Below, piece by piece: positions 16,700-25,518 of a DNA stretch of 47,488 nt. A model generated the notes under the pieces. That model had not been told where the DNA came from. It saw nothing but the letters and a program-made list of their open reading frames with translations, and ran no database searches. Position 1 is the stretch's first letter, and the number at the start of each line of letters is the position of its first letter. Source of the DNA: Massilia agrisoli (GTDB lineage Bacteria > Pseudomonadota > Gammaproteobacteria > Burkholderiales > Burkholderiaceae_D); contig NZ_JAJHPV010000025.1 in assembly GCF_020831365.1 (NCBI RefSeq), positions 1-47,488 of the forward strand, given 5' to 3'. The position numbers and the translations under genes are program-made.

Positions 16700-16728
16700 C
16701 ATCACTCCCGGCGATGCCGGGAGTGATG
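16700..16728 (-). terminator. Hairpin downstream of the methyltransferase gene
   Basis: A perfect 13-bp stem (CATCACTCCCGGC and its complement) closes a three-base loop, starting about 12 bases past the stop of the minus-strand methyltransferase gene. Only a short TTTA follows on that strand, so termination may be weak. Confidence 0.6.
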
Positions 16729-16739
16729 AGTGATGCTTT

Positions 16740-17537
16740 TTACTGCTTGACGAACTTGAGCGTCATCCGGTCGCTCTCGCCGATCGCCATGTACTTCTCG
16801 CGGTCGACTTCCTTGTTGGCCAGCGTTGGCGGCAGCGCCCACACGCCCTTGTTATGGTCGGCGGTGTCCTTTGGATTGGCGTTCACTTCTGACTTGCCAG
16901 CCAGCTTGAACCCGACGCTCTCGGCCATCTTGATCACGTAAGCCTCGTGCACATAGCCGTTGTCGGCAGCCGGGCGCGATGCCGGCAGGCGGTGGTCGAC
17001 CACGCCGAACACGCCGCCCGGCTTGAGCGTCTCGTGCACCTTGGTGAAAATCTCCTTGACCTTGTCGTCGCCCGCGCCAATCCAGTTGTGCAGGTTACGG
17101 AAGGTCAGCACCATGTCGACGCTGCCGGCGGGCGCGATGTTATAAGCGCGCGGCGGCTCGAACAGGCCGCGCTGCACCTTGCCGAACACCGCGGCGTCGG
17201 ACGCGAGCTTCTTGGTGAAGTTGTCTGCATAGCGGCGCGCGCCGGCGTTGGTGGACTCCGGCGATTCGCCCGCGGCAATCAGCTTGCCCTTGTCGCGCAG
17301 GTAGGTCGCGAGGATCTCGGTGTACCAGCCGCCGCCCGGCGACAGTTCCACCACCGTCATCGTCGGCTTGATGCCGAAGAAGGTCAGCGTCTCATACGGA
17401 TGGCGGGCCGCATCGCGCGCAGCGTTGGCCGCAGAACGGTGCTTGCCCGCGATGGCTGCCTTGAGCGCGTCGTCGGCGTGGGCAGTGCCTGCGGCCGCGG
17501 ATGCCGCCAGCACCGCGGCCAGGATCAGTTTTTTCAT
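16740..17537 (-). CDS. Exported SAM-dependent methyltransferase-like protein, COG4798 type (265 aa)
   Basis: A signal peptide (MKKLILAAVLAASAAAGTAHA) is followed by a class I methyltransferase fold. The SAM-binding motif I is degenerate but recognisable as VVELSPGGGWYTEIL, and later strands include DMVLTFRNLHNW and GGVFGVVDHR. Exported methyltransferase-like proteins of this type are common in Proteobacteria and their function is unknown, since SAM is not expected in the periplasm. The ATG at 17537 has a good Shine-Dalgarno (GGGAG). The gene is divergent from the TldD operon and shares its regulatory region. Confidence 0.82.
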   Translation of the reverse strand: MKKLILAAVLAASAAAGTAHADDALKAAIAGKHRSAANAARDAARHPYETLTFFGIKPTMTVVELSPGGGWYTEILATYLRDKGKLIAAGESPESTNAGARRYADNFTKKLASDAAVFGKVQRGLFEPPRAYNIAPAGSVDMVLTFRNLHNWIGAGDDKVKEIFTKVHETLKPGGVFGVVDHRLPASRPAADNGYVHEAYVIKMAESVGFKLAGKSEVNANPKDTADHNKGVWALPPTLANKEVDREKYMAIGESDRMTLKFVKQ

Positions 17538-17573
17538 GTCTTCGTGTCTCCCAAGGTGGTTGAATGTCCGGCG

Positions 17574-17602
17574 ATGATCAGACAAGCCATTGTGCCGGTC
17601 AA
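17574..17602 (-). promoter_or_regulatory. Candidate sigma-70 promoter of the exported methyltransferase gene
   Basis: On the minus strand, TTGACC (17597-17602) and GATCAT (17574-17579) are separated by 17 bases. They lie about 40 bases upstream of the start codon. Confidence 0.4.
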
Positions 17603-17641
17603 GCGCATTCTAATATGCATACGCCGGCAGGCCTGTACATA

Positions 17642-17697
17642 CTGTCCGCGCGGTGCGCCGGACAGGGTTGCGGACACGCCGGACACCTGTGTCGGAC
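17642..17697 (+). promoter_or_regulatory. CGGACA-repeat activator site upstream of the TldD operon
   Basis: Five CGGAC-type half sites lie within 56 bases. They are an inverted pair CTGTCCG-N10-CGGACAG (17642-17665), a direct pair CGGACA-N3-CGGACA (17671-17685) and a further CGGAC at 17693. The direct pair is 46 bases from the sigma-54 box. The same pair at the same distance occurs upstream of the ABC/two-component operon at 41542-41556. This is the expected layout of an enhancer for the sigma-54 activator encoded at 35507-36838. Confidence 0.7.
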
Positions 17698-17713
17698 GGC
17701 CGCCGTTTAAGAA

Positions 17714-17726
17714 ATCAACAACTTAG
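17714..17726 (+). promoter_or_regulatory. IHF consensus site in the TldD operon promoter
   Basis: AATCAACAACTTA matches the IHF consensus WATCAA-N4-TTR at every defined position. It lies between the CGGACA repeats and the sigma-54 box and ends five bases before the box. A DNA bend here would bring an activator to the polymerase. The same element with the same five-base gap is present at 41501-41513. Confidence 0.7.
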
Positions 17727-17731
17727 CAATT

Positions 17732-17747
17732 GGCATAAAGTTTGCGT
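17732..17747 (+). promoter_or_regulatory. Sigma-54 promoter of the TldD/PmbA-MoxR operon
   Basis: TGGCATAAAGTTTGCG matches the -24/-12 consensus (TGGCAC-N5-TTGC), with GG and GC exactly ten bases apart. The start of transcription would be near 17758, leaving a leader of about 128 bases. The 348-base gap 17538-17885 therefore holds the methyltransferase promoter, the activator site, the IHF site, this promoter and a leader with one small hairpin. Confidence 0.75.
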
Positions 17748-17793
17748 GTTCAACTCGCGAATTTGCTGGTAAGGTTTCTGCTGCTTTTAATCG

Positions 17794-17809
17794 GGCAAAC
17801 GAATTTGCC
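17794..17809 (+). other. Leader hairpin of the TldD operon
   Basis: A perfect GGCAAA-CGAA-TTTGCC stem-loop lies in the untranslated leader, about 75 bases before the first start codon. No T-run follows. It could affect mRNA stability; no riboswitch class is recognised. Confidence 0.4.
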
Positions 17810-17885
17810 GGATGTCTGTACTTACAACAAGAGCGGCCGGCATATGCATGGCGCGCCGCTTCCCTCGGGAGTATTTGGAGATACT

Positions 17886-19523
17886 ATGGAACGACGCGCT
17901 TTCCTCAACATCAGCGGATTAGCCCTCGGTACGATGCTGGTACCGGTTTTCGGGCACGCTGTCGCAGCTGACGAACTACTCAGCCCCCTCGCAGATAAAT
18001 TCAAGAAGACGCTGGCCGATACGGCCCTCAACGCCGCCACCGCTGCGGGAGCGAGCTATTGCGACGTCCGCATTGGCCGCTACCTGAACCAGTTCATCAC
18101 CACGCGCGACCTGAACGTGGAAAACGTGACCAACACCGAATCTGCAGGCGTGGGCGTGCGCGTCATCTGCAATGGCGCATACGGCTTCGCGGCGACCAGC
18201 GACATGTCGCCGGACTCGGTTGCAGCGGCCGCGCGCCAGGCGGTTGCCATCGCCAAGGCCAACGCCAAGCTGCAGGTGGAGCCGGTGCGCCTGGCCCCGG
18301 TCAAGGGCGTCGGCGAAGTGAAGTGGGCCACGCCGATCAAGAAGGACTGGCGCGCCGTTCCAATCAAAGAAAAAGCCGAACTGCTGATCGCCGCGAACAA
18401 GGCCGGTATGGATGGCGGCGCGAGCTTCATGCAGTCGCTGATGTTCCAGGTGAACCAGCAGAAGTACTTCGCATCGACCGACGGTTCGTACATCGACCAG
18501 GACGTGCATCGGATGTGGATGCCGCTGTTCGCCACCGCGGTCGACAAGTCGACCAATAAATTCCGTTCGCGCCAGGGCCTGTCCTCGCCAGTGGGGATGG
18601 GCTATGAATACCTCGACGCGCGTCCGGAGGACAAGCTGAAGGCGGCAGGCGGCGTCTGCACGCTGTACAAGAATTCGTATGACCTGATCGAAGATGCGCG
18701 CGCCTGCGGCCGCCAGGCCAAGGAAAAGCTGACCGCCAAGTCGGTCGTGCCGGGCAAGTACGACCTCGTGCTCTCGCCTGAGCACATGTGGCTGACAATC
18801 CACGAGTCGGTCGGCCACCCGACCGAACTCGATCGCGTGCTCGGCTACGAAGCCAACTACGCCGGCACCAGCTTCGCCACGCTCGACAAGTGGCAGACCA
18901 GGAAATTCAAGTACGGCTCCGAGCGCGTCAACATCGTCGCCGACAAAGTGGTGCCAGGCTCGCTGGGCGCAGTCGGTTACGACGACGAAGGCGTGAAGAC
19001 CAAGCGCTGGGACATCATCCGCGACGGCATGCTGGTCAACTACCAGGCAACGCGCGACCAGGCGCATATCATCGGCGAAAAAGAATCGCATGGCTGCTCG
19101 TACGCCGACAGCTGGAGCAGCGTGCAGTTCCAGCGCATGCCGAACATCTCGCTCGAAGCGGGCAAGAAGAAGCTGACTCCTGACGAAATGATCAAGGACG
19201 TCAAGAAGGGCATCTACATCGTCGGCGATGGATCGTTCTCGATCGACCAGCAGCGCTACAACTTCCAGTTCGGCGGCCAGCTGTTCTATGAAATCAAGGA
19301 CGGCAAGATCGGCGCGCCGCTTGAAGACGTGGCGTACCAGTCGAACACCCAGGAATTCTGGAACGCCTGCTCGGCGATCTGCGATGAGCGCGACTGGCGC
19401 ATGGGCGGCTCCTTCTTCGACGGCAAGGGCCAGCCAAGCCAGGTCAGCACCGTGTCGCATGGATCGAGCACGTCGCGCTTCAACGGCATCAACGTCATCA
19501 ACACCGCTCGCAAGATCGGCTAA
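17886..19523 (+). CDS. TldD-type subunit, Tat-exported TldD/PmbA protease, copy 1 (545 aa)
   Basis: The start MERRAFLNISG with a following hydrophobic stretch ending GHAVAA is a Tat-like signal. The mature part is the TldD fold with the metal motif HESVGH at residues 306-311, where the family has HExxxH. The C-terminal FDGKGQPSQ has Asp (D512) where related TldD proteins have the third zinc ligand Cys in CGKGQ. TldD/PmbA (TldD/TldE) heterodimers are peptidases that mature or degrade small peptides such as microcin B17 and CcdA. The ATG at 17886 is preferred: GGAG precedes it and the twin-Arg signal starts there. The partner follows after 13 bases. This is the first gene of the ten-gene operon. 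Confidence 0.88.
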   Translation: MERRAFLNISGLALGTMLVPVFGHAVAADELLSPLADKFKKTLADTALNAATAAGASYCDVRIGRYLNQFITTRDLNVENVTNTESAGVGVRVICNGAYGFAATSDMSPDSVAAAARQAVAIAKANAKLQVEPVRLAPVKGVGEVKWATPIKKDWRAVPIKEKAELLIAANKAGMDGGASFMQSLMFQVNQQKYFASTDGSYIDQDVHRMWMPLFATAVDKSTNKFRSRQGLSSPVGMGYEYLDARPEDKLKAAGGVCTLYKNSYDLIEDARACGRQAKEKLTAKSVVPGKYDLVLSPEHMWLTIHESVGHPTELDRVLGYEANYAGTSFATLDKWQTRKFKYGSERVNIVADKVVPGSLGAVGYDDEGVKTKRWDIIRDGMLVNYQATRDQAHIIGEKESHGCSYADSWSSVQFQRMPNISLEAGKKKLTPDEMIKDVKKGIYIVGDGSFSIDQQRYNFQFGGQLFYEIKDGKIGAPLEDVAYQSNTQEFWNACSAICDERDWRMGGSFFDGKGQPSQVSTVSHGSSTSRFNGINVINTARKIG

Positions 19524-19536
19524 GGCAAGGACCAAC

Positions 19537-20874
19537 ATGAAACTTCTGAATTCTGAAGAAACCAAGCGTATCTGCGACCGCGTGATGGCGCTGTCGAAAG
19601 CCGATGAATGCAGCGTGACCCTGAGCGGCAGCCGCACCGGCAATATCCGCTATGCGCGTAATAACGTATCGACGGCCGGCCTGGTCGAGGACACCGAGCT
19701 GGTGGTGCAGGTCTCGTTCGGCAAAAAAGAGGGCACTGCGACCATCAACGAGTTCGATGACAAGTCGCTGGAAAAGGTCGTGCGCCGCGCCGAGGACCTG
19801 GCCCGCCTCGCGCCGGAAAACCCGGAGTTCATGCCGGCAGTGAGCAAGCATGCATTCAAGGAGTCGGGCACCTTCAGCGCCAAGACCGCCGCGATCGATC
19901 CGGAGTTCCGCGCCCAGACTGCGGCTTACAGCATCGAAGAAAGCCGCAAGAACAAGCTGATCGCTGCGGGCTTCTTCACCGACAATGCCTCGTTCGAGAC
20001 CATCGCCAATTCGAAAGGCGTGTTCGGCCACCAGGAACAGACCGGCCTCGATTTCACCTGCACCGTGCGCACTGAAGATGGCCGCGGGTCGGGCTGGGTC
20101 AATCGCTCGGCCAACGATGTGTCGCGCTTCGATGTGCGCGAAGCGTCCAGCGTGGCGATCGAAAAAGCGCTGCGCTCGGTCGACGCCAAAGCGCTCGAGC
20201 CAGGCCGCTATACAGTCATCCTGGAGCCTGCCGCGACATCCGAACTGCTCTCCGTGATGATGGGCGGCTTCGATGCGCGCCGCGCCGACGAAGGACGCAG
20301 CTTCCTGTCCAAAAAGGGCGGCGGCAACCGCCTGGGCGAGAAGCTGTTCGACCAGCAGGTCAACATCTGGGCCGACCCATGGAATCCGGACGTGCCGGTG
20401 CTGCCGTGGGATTCGCAGACCATGCTGCCGCGCGAACGCATGGCGCTGATCAAGGACGGCAAAGTCGCCTCGCTCGATTACTCGACGTTCTGGGCCAAGA
20501 AGCAGGGCGTGCGCGCGGTTGGCGCGCCGGGCAATATCATCATGGCGGGCACCGACAAATCGACCGCTGACCTGATCGCCAGCACCAAGAAGGGCATCCT
20601 GGTCACGCGCACCTGGTACATCCGCATGGTCGATCCGCAATCGGTGCTGCTCACGGGACTGACGCGCGACGGTACCTTCTACATCGAGAACGGCAAGATC
20701 AAATATCCGATCAAGAACTTCCGTTTCAACGAAAGCCCGGTAACGATGCTGAACAATATCGAGGAAATCGGCAAACCGCAGATCATCGGCCGTGACGAAG
20801 GCCGGTTCGCGATGGCGATTCCGCCAATGAAGGTCCGCGACTTCAATTTCACGTCGCTGTCGGACGCAGTTTAA
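19537..20874 (+). CDS. PmbA/TldE-type subunit, copy 1 (445 aa)
   Basis: A TldD/PmbA-fold protein without the HExxxH motif, as expected for the non-catalytic TldE/PmbA partner. The N-terminal region (CSVTLSGSRTGNIRYARNNVS) is the usual early beta segment of the family. The C-terminal part carries GILVTRTWYIRMVDPQS and FRFNESPVTMLNNIEEIG. No signal peptide is visible, although the catalytic partner has one. The pair may be co-exported folded through Tat, or the subunits may act in different places. Start ATG 19537, 13 bases after the TldD stop. Length is typical of PmbA. Confidence 0.87.
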   Translation: MKLLNSEETKRICDRVMALSKADECSVTLSGSRTGNIRYARNNVSTAGLVEDTELVVQVSFGKKEGTATINEFDDKSLEKVVRRAEDLARLAPENPEFMPAVSKHAFKESGTFSAKTAAIDPEFRAQTAAYSIEESRKNKLIAAGFFTDNASFETIANSKGVFGHQEQTGLDFTCTVRTEDGRGSGWVNRSANDVSRFDVREASSVAIEKALRSVDAKALEPGRYTVILEPAATSELLSVMMGGFDARRADEGRSFLSKKGGGNRLGEKLFDQQVNIWADPWNPDVPVLPWDSQTMLPRERMALIKDGKVASLDYSTFWAKKQGVRAVGAPGNIIMAGTDKSTADLIASTKKGILVTRTWYIRMVDPQSVLLTGLTRDGTFYIENGKIKYPIKNFRFNESPVTMLNNIEEIGKPQIIGRDEGRFAMAIPPMKVRDFNFTSLSDAV

Positions 20875-20892
20875 AAAGTTTGGAGTAATACA

Positions 20893-22530
20893 GTGGAACG
20901 ACGTACCTTCCTTAAAATCGGCAGCGGCGCCGCAGGCGCCATGCTGATCCCCGTGTTCGGCAACGCGATTGCTGCCGAAGAGTTGATGAACCCGGTCGCT
21001 GTCGCCTTCAAGAAGGCGCTGGCCGACGCGGCGATGAACACGGCCACCAAAGCCGGCGCCACTTACTGCGACGTGCGTATTGGGCGCTACCTGAACCAGT
21101 TCATCACCACCCGTGACCTGAACGTCGAAAACGTCGTCAACACCGAATCATCCGGTGTGGGCGTGCGTGTGATCGCGGGCGGCGCCTACGGCTTCGCGGC
21201 CACCAACGATATGTCGCCCGATGGCGTGGCCAATGCGGCACGCCAGGCGGTGGCCATCGCCAAGGCCAACGCCAAGCTGCAGGCCGAGCCTGTGCGCCTG
21301 GCGCCGGTCAAGGGCGTGGGTGAGGTGACCTGGTCCACCCCGTACAAGAAGGACTGGCGCGCCGTCCCGGTGAAGGAAAAGGCGGACATGCTGATCGCGG
21401 CGAACAAGGCCGGCATGGATGCTGGCGCCAACTTCATGACCTCGACCCTGTTCCAGGTCAACCAGCAGAAGTACTTCGCATCGACCGACGGTTCCTACAT
21501 CGACCAGGACGTGCACCGCTTGTGGGCGCCGTTCACCGCCACCGCGGTCGACAAGGCCACCAACAAGTTCCGCACCCGCGACAGCCTGGCTGCGCCGGTC
21601 GGCATGGGCTACGAGTACTTCGACGCGCGCAAGGAAGACAAGGTGATGGCCGCCGGTGGCGTCACCACCCTGTACACCAAATCGTACGACATCATTGAGG
21701 ACGCGCGTTCGGCCGGCCGCCACGCGCGCGAGAAGCTGACCGCCAAGAGCGTCGAGCCGGGCAAGTACGACCTCGTGCTCTCGCCGGAACACCTGTTCCT
21801 GACGATTCACGAGTCGGTCGGCCACCCGACCGAACTCGATCGCGTGCTTGGCTACGAAGCCAACTACGCGGGCACCAGCTTCGCCACGCTCGACAAATGG
21901 CAGACGAAGAAATTCAAGTTCGGCTCCGAACGCGTCAACTTCTTTGCCGATAAGACCACGCCGGGCTCACTCGGCGCGGTCGGCTACGACGACGAAGGCG
22001 TGGCGTCGAAGCGCTGGGACATCATCAAGGACGGCGTGCTGGTCAACTACCAGGCGACGCGCGACCAGGCCCACATCATCGGCGAAAAAGAATCGCACGG
22101 CTGCTCGTATGCGGACAGCTGGGACAGCGTGCAGTTCCAGCGCATGCCTAACATCTCGCTGGCCGCCGGCAAGGAGCGCCTGACGCCGGACGAGATGGTC
22201 AAGGACATCAAGAAGGGTATCTACATCCTGGGACGCGGATCGTATTCGATCGACCAGCAGCGCTACAACTTCCAGTTTGGCGGCCAGATGTACTACGAAA
22301 TCAAGAACGGCAAAATCACCGGCCCGATCGAAGACGTGGCGTACCAGTCGAACACCCAGGAATTCTGGAACGCGTGCAGCGCGATCTGCGACCAGCGCGA
22401 CTGGCGCATGGGCGGTTCCTTCTTCGACGGTAAAGGCCAGCCTAGCCAGGTCAGTGCGGTTTCGCACGGCTCGTCGACGACCCGCTTCAACGGGGTCAAT
22501 GTGATCAACACCGCGCGCAAGATCGGCTAA
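20893..22530 (+). CDS. TldD-type subunit, Tat-exported, copy 2 (545 aa)
   Basis: Same length as copy 1 and very similar by eye along its whole length, so the pair arose by tandem duplication. It starts with GTG behind a GGAG site. [12 protein letters not shown] is a closer match to the Tat consensus RRxFLK than in copy 1, and the signal ends near GNAIAA. HESVGH is again at 306-311, and the C-terminal FDGKGQPSQ again lacks the Cys ligand. Differences cluster in surface-type charged residues and in some loop residues. The product is predicted to form a second heterodimer with the next gene. Confidence 0.88.
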   Translation: MERRTFLKIGSGAAGAMLIPVFGNAIAAEELMNPVAVAFKKALADAAMNTATKAGATYCDVRIGRYLNQFITTRDLNVENVVNTESSGVGVRVIAGGAYGFAATNDMSPDGVANAARQAVAIAKANAKLQAEPVRLAPVKGVGEVTWSTPYKKDWRAVPVKEKADMLIAANKAGMDAGANFMTSTLFQVNQQKYFASTDGSYIDQDVHRLWAPFTATAVDKATNKFRTRDSLAAPVGMGYEYFDARKEDKVMAAGGVTTLYTKSYDIIEDARSAGRHAREKLTAKSVEPGKYDLVLSPEHLFLTIHESVGHPTELDRVLGYEANYAGTSFATLDKWQTKKFKFGSERVNFFADKTTPGSLGAVGYDDEGVASKRWDIIKDGVLVNYQATRDQAHIIGEKESHGCSYADSWDSVQFQRMPNISLAAGKERLTPDEMVKDIKKGIYILGRGSYSIDQQRYNFQFGGQMYYEIKNGKITGPIEDVAYQSNTQEFWNACSAICDQRDWRMGGSFFDGKGQPSQVSAVSHGSSTTRFNGVNVINTARKIG

Positions 22531-22539
22531 GGGAAAAAC

Positions 22540-23874
22540 ATGAAACAGCTGAACCAGGAAGAAGCAAAACGCATCTGCGACCGCGTCATCGGATTCTCGA
22601 AAGCCGATGAGTGCCGCGTATCCATCAGCGGTGGCCGCACCGGTAACATCCGCTACGCGCAGAACAGCGTATCGACCGCGGGCTTGGTCGAGAACACCGA
22701 GCTGACTGTCAGCGTCGCCTTCGGCAAGCGCCAGGGCACCGCGACCATCAACGAGTTCGATGAGAAGTCGCTGGAAAAAGCAGTGCGCCGCGCCGAAGAC
22801 GTGGCGCGCCTTGCGCCGGAGAACCCGGAGTTCATTCCGGCCGTCGGCAAGCAAGTGTTCAAGCCATCGAACACCTTCCGCGCCTCGACCGCAGCGATCG
22901 ATCCGGAATACCGCGCCGACGTGGCGTCGCACAGCATTGTCGCGGGCCGCAAGAACAAGCTGGTTACCGCCGGCTTCTTTACCGACACCACGGGCTTTGA
23001 AACCATCGCCAACTCCAACGGCGTGTTCGGCCACCAGGAATTCACCAACCTGAGCTTCACCTGCACCGCGCGTACCGAAGACGGCCGCGGTTCGGGCTGG
23101 GTGACCCGTTCGGTCAATGACGCCAGCAAGTTCGATCCGCGCGAAGCTTCGCAGGTCGCCATCGAAAAGGCGCTGCGTTCAGTCGACGCCAAGGCGCTCG
23201 AGCCAGGCCGCTACACGGTCATCCTAGAGCCGGCGGCGACGTCCGATATCCTCCGCTTTATGTTCAACGCCTTCGATGCGCGCCAAGCCGACGAAGGCCG
23301 CAGCTTCCTGTCCAAAAAGGGCGGCGGCACCCGTCTCGGCGAAAAGCTGTTCGACGAACAGGTCAACATCTGGGCCGACCCGTGGGACAAGGACGTTCCG
23401 GTGCGGCCATGGGACAACGACTCGATGCTGCCGCGCGAACGCACCGACATCATCAAGAACGGCCGCGTCGCCTCGCTCGACTACACCCGTTACTGGGCGC
23501 AGAAGAAGGGCATTGAGGCCAAGGGCCGTCCCGGCAACATCATCATGGCGGGCGGTAACCGGTCGCTGGAGGAGCTGGTCGCGTCGACCAAGAAAGGCAT
23601 CCTCGTTACGCGTACCTGGTACATCCGCATGGTCGATCCGCAGTCGCTGCTGCTCACGGGGCTGACCCGCGACGGCACCTTCTACGTCGAAAACGGCAAG
23701 ATCAAGCATCCGGTCAAGAACTTCCGCTTCAACGAAAGCCCTGTCACGATGCTCAACAACGTCGATGAACTTGGCAAGCCGGTCGTCATGGGCGGCGAAG
23801 GACGGTTCCAGATGGTGCTGCCGCCGATGAAGATCCGCGACTTCAACTTCACGTCCCTGTCGGACGCGGTGTAA
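22540..23874 (+). CDS. PmbA/TldE-type subunit, copy 2 (444 aa)
   Basis: Close paralogue of the protein at 19537-20874, with the same segments (KADECRVSISGGRTGNIRYA, GILVTRTWYIRMVDPQS, FRFNESPVTMLNN). It lacks HExxxH and a signal peptide. It begins nine bases after the TldD copy 2 stop and ends nine bases before the DUF4159 gene. Conservation of both subunits in both copies suggests that the two heterodimers have separate substrates, or that mixed complexes form. Function by family: partner needed for TldD peptidase activity. Confidence 0.87.
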   Translation: MKQLNQEEAKRICDRVIGFSKADECRVSISGGRTGNIRYAQNSVSTAGLVENTELTVSVAFGKRQGTATINEFDEKSLEKAVRRAEDVARLAPENPEFIPAVGKQVFKPSNTFRASTAAIDPEYRADVASHSIVAGRKNKLVTAGFFTDTTGFETIANSNGVFGHQEFTNLSFTCTARTEDGRGSGWVTRSVNDASKFDPREASQVAIEKALRSVDAKALEPGRYTVILEPAATSDILRFMFNAFDARQADEGRSFLSKKGGGTRLGEKLFDEQVNIWADPWDKDVPVRPWDNDSMLPRERTDIIKNGRVASLDYTRYWAQKKGIEAKGRPGNIIMAGGNRSLEELVASTKKGILVTRTWYIRMVDPQSLLLTGLTRDGTFYVENGKIKHPVKNFRFNESPVTMLNNVDELGKPVVMGGEGRFQMVLPPMKIRDFNFTSLSDAV

Positions 23875-23883
23875 GGCAGGCAG

Positions 23884-24504
23884 ATGGCAAGCTACGATTT
23901 CTACTTCACGCGCCTGATGTACGACTCGGGCGACTGGGACGTGGATATCCGCATGCCCAGCAACGTGCTCAACTCGCTGGTGGAATACACCACCTTGCGG
24001 GTTGATCCGGTCGAGCGGGTGATTGCGCTGTCGGACCCGAAGATGCTGGAGGCGCCGTTCTGCTACCTGGCCGGACACAAGCTGGTGCAGTTTTCGCCGG
24101 CCGAGCGCAAGAACTTCGAGCGCTACGTGCGCGGCGGCGGCTTTGTGTTCGTCGACGACTGCAACCACGACATCGACGGCCTGTTCGCCAAGTCATTCGA
24201 AGCCGAGCTGGCGCGCATGTTCGGGCCGAAAGCACTGCGCAAGATCCCCAACAACCACCGCATTTATTCGAGCTTCTTCGAATTTGACGGCCCGCCCAAT
24301 ACGGGCGTGGAGCTCAACGGCTGGGGCGACGACCTGGTGCACGATTACCTGAAGGCGATCGAGTTCAATGGCCGTGTGCGGGTCCTGTATTCGAACAAGG
24401 ACTACGGCTGCGAGTGGGACTACGACTTCCGCAACAAGCGCTGGCTGGCGATCGACAACACGCGCTTTGCAGTCAATATTATTCAGTACGCATTGGGAGC
24501 TTGA
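23884..24504 (+). CDS. DUF4159 domain protein (206 aa)
   Basis: The whole protein is one DUF4159 domain: FYFTRLMYDSGDW at the start, GGGFVFVDDCNHD in the middle, and DYDFRNKRWLAIDNTRFAVNIIQYALGA at the end (residues about 180-206). The fold resembles glutamine-amidotransferase-like or ThuA-like domains without a clear catalytic Cys. Family members are usually linked to MoxR-DUF58-BatA clusters and often carry a signal peptide; none is visible here. It is located between the peptidase pairs and the MoxR gene and joins the two halves of the operon. Its biochemical role is unknown. Confidence 0.85.
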   Translation: MASYDFYFTRLMYDSGDWDVDIRMPSNVLNSLVEYTTLRVDPVERVIALSDPKMLEAPFCYLAGHKLVQFSPAERKNFERYVRGGGFVFVDDCNHDIDGLFAKSFEAELARMFGPKALRKIPNNHRIYSSFFEFDGPPNTGVELNGWGDDLVHDYLKAIEFNGRVRVLYSNKDYGCEWDYDFRNKRWLAIDNTRFAVNIIQYALGA

Positions 24505-24506
24505 GA

Positions 24507-25511
24507 GTGTCGGAACGTGATGCAACAGCATGGAATGAATCTGAAGTAGCCGACCTGACGGCCCGCGTAAAGGCGCTGACGGCCAGCATGTCGAAGGTGA
24601 TCATCGGGCAGGACAACGTGATCGAATCGCTGGTCATCTGCCTGCTGGCAGGCGGCCACGCGCTGGTTGAAGGCGTGCCGGGGCTGGGCAAGACGCTGCT
24701 GGTCAAGTCGCTGGCGCAGGCCACCGACATGCAGTTCCGCCGTGTGCAGTTCACCCCCGACCTCATGCCCTCCGATATCGTCGGCACCGAGATCCTCGAG
24801 GAAGACACCACCACGCACCAGCGCGTATTCCGGTTCCAGAAGGGCCCCGTGTTCACGCAGGTGCTCCTGGCCGACGAGATCAACCGCGCGCCGCCAAAGA
24901 CGCAATCGGCGCTGCTTGAAGCGATGCAGGAACGCTCCGTCACCTTCGCGGGCCAGACCCACAAGCTGCCGCAGCCTTTCTTCGTGCTGGCCACACAGAA
25001 TCCAATCGAGCAGGCTGGCACCTACCCGCTGCCGGAAGCCCAGCTTGACCGTTTCCTGCTGCGTATCGACGTCGGCTACCCGACCGAAGATGAAGAGATG
25101 ATGATGGTCTCGCGCACCACGCACGCGGGACTGCAGGACGCACAGCCGGCGATGGATGTGCAGACGCTGCTGCGCCTGCAGATGCTGGTGCGCGATATCG
25201 AAATTGGCGAGCACCTGCTGCGCTACGCCACCCGCCTGGTGCGCGCGACCCGCCCTCAAGACACCACGGTTGCGAGCATCACGAAACACGTCGGCTGGGG
25301 CGCCGGGCCGCGCGCCGGACAAGCGCTGGTGCTGGCATCGAAGGCGCGCGCGCTGATGCATGGCCGCCTCGCCGTCACGCGCGAGGATATCGGCGAGATG
25401 CTGCTGCCGGTGCTGGCCCACCGCGTGCTGCGCAACTTCGAAGCGGAAGCGGACGGCGTCGCGATCGCGGACATCCTGCAGGCGCTGCGCAACGAGATCA
25501 AGGTCGACTGA
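24507..25511 (+). CDS. MoxR family AAA+ ATPase (334 aa)
   Basis: MoxR signatures are complete: Walker A GVPGLGKT, the insertion FTPDLMPSDIVGTEIL, Walker B LLADEINRAPPKTQ, the LLEAMQERSVT helix, and sensor 1 with LATQNPIEQAGTYPLPEAQLDRF. MoxR ATPases act as chaperones that remodel or load partners, usually with DUF58 and von Willebrand-type proteins. The GTG start at 24507 has GGGAG eight bases upstream and sits two bases after the preceding stop, so it is preferred to the longer upstream frame, which overlaps the DUF4159 gene. Confidence 0.93.
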   Translation: MSERDATAWNESEVADLTARVKALTASMSKVIIGQDNVIESLVICLLAGGHALVEGVPGLGKTLLVKSLAQATDMQFRRVQFTPDLMPSDIVGTEILEEDTTTHQRVFRFQKGPVFTQVLLADEINRAPPKTQSALLEAMQERSVTFAGQTHKLPQPFFVLATQNPIEQAGTYPLPEAQLDRFLLRIDVGYPTEDEEMMMVSRTTHAGLQDAQPAMDVQTLLRLQMLVRDIEIGEHLLRYATRLVRATRPQDTTVASITKHVGWGAGPRAGQALVLASKARALMHGRLAVTREDIGEMLLPVLAHRVLRNFEAEADGVAIADILQALRNEIKVD

Positions 25512-25518
25512 GCGATAC

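Noticed and set aside
16716-16741. Reading the hairpin at 16700-16728 as a plus-strand terminator (CTTTTT follows)
   Set aside because: No plus-strand gene ends here, and the T-run is eight bases away from the stem.
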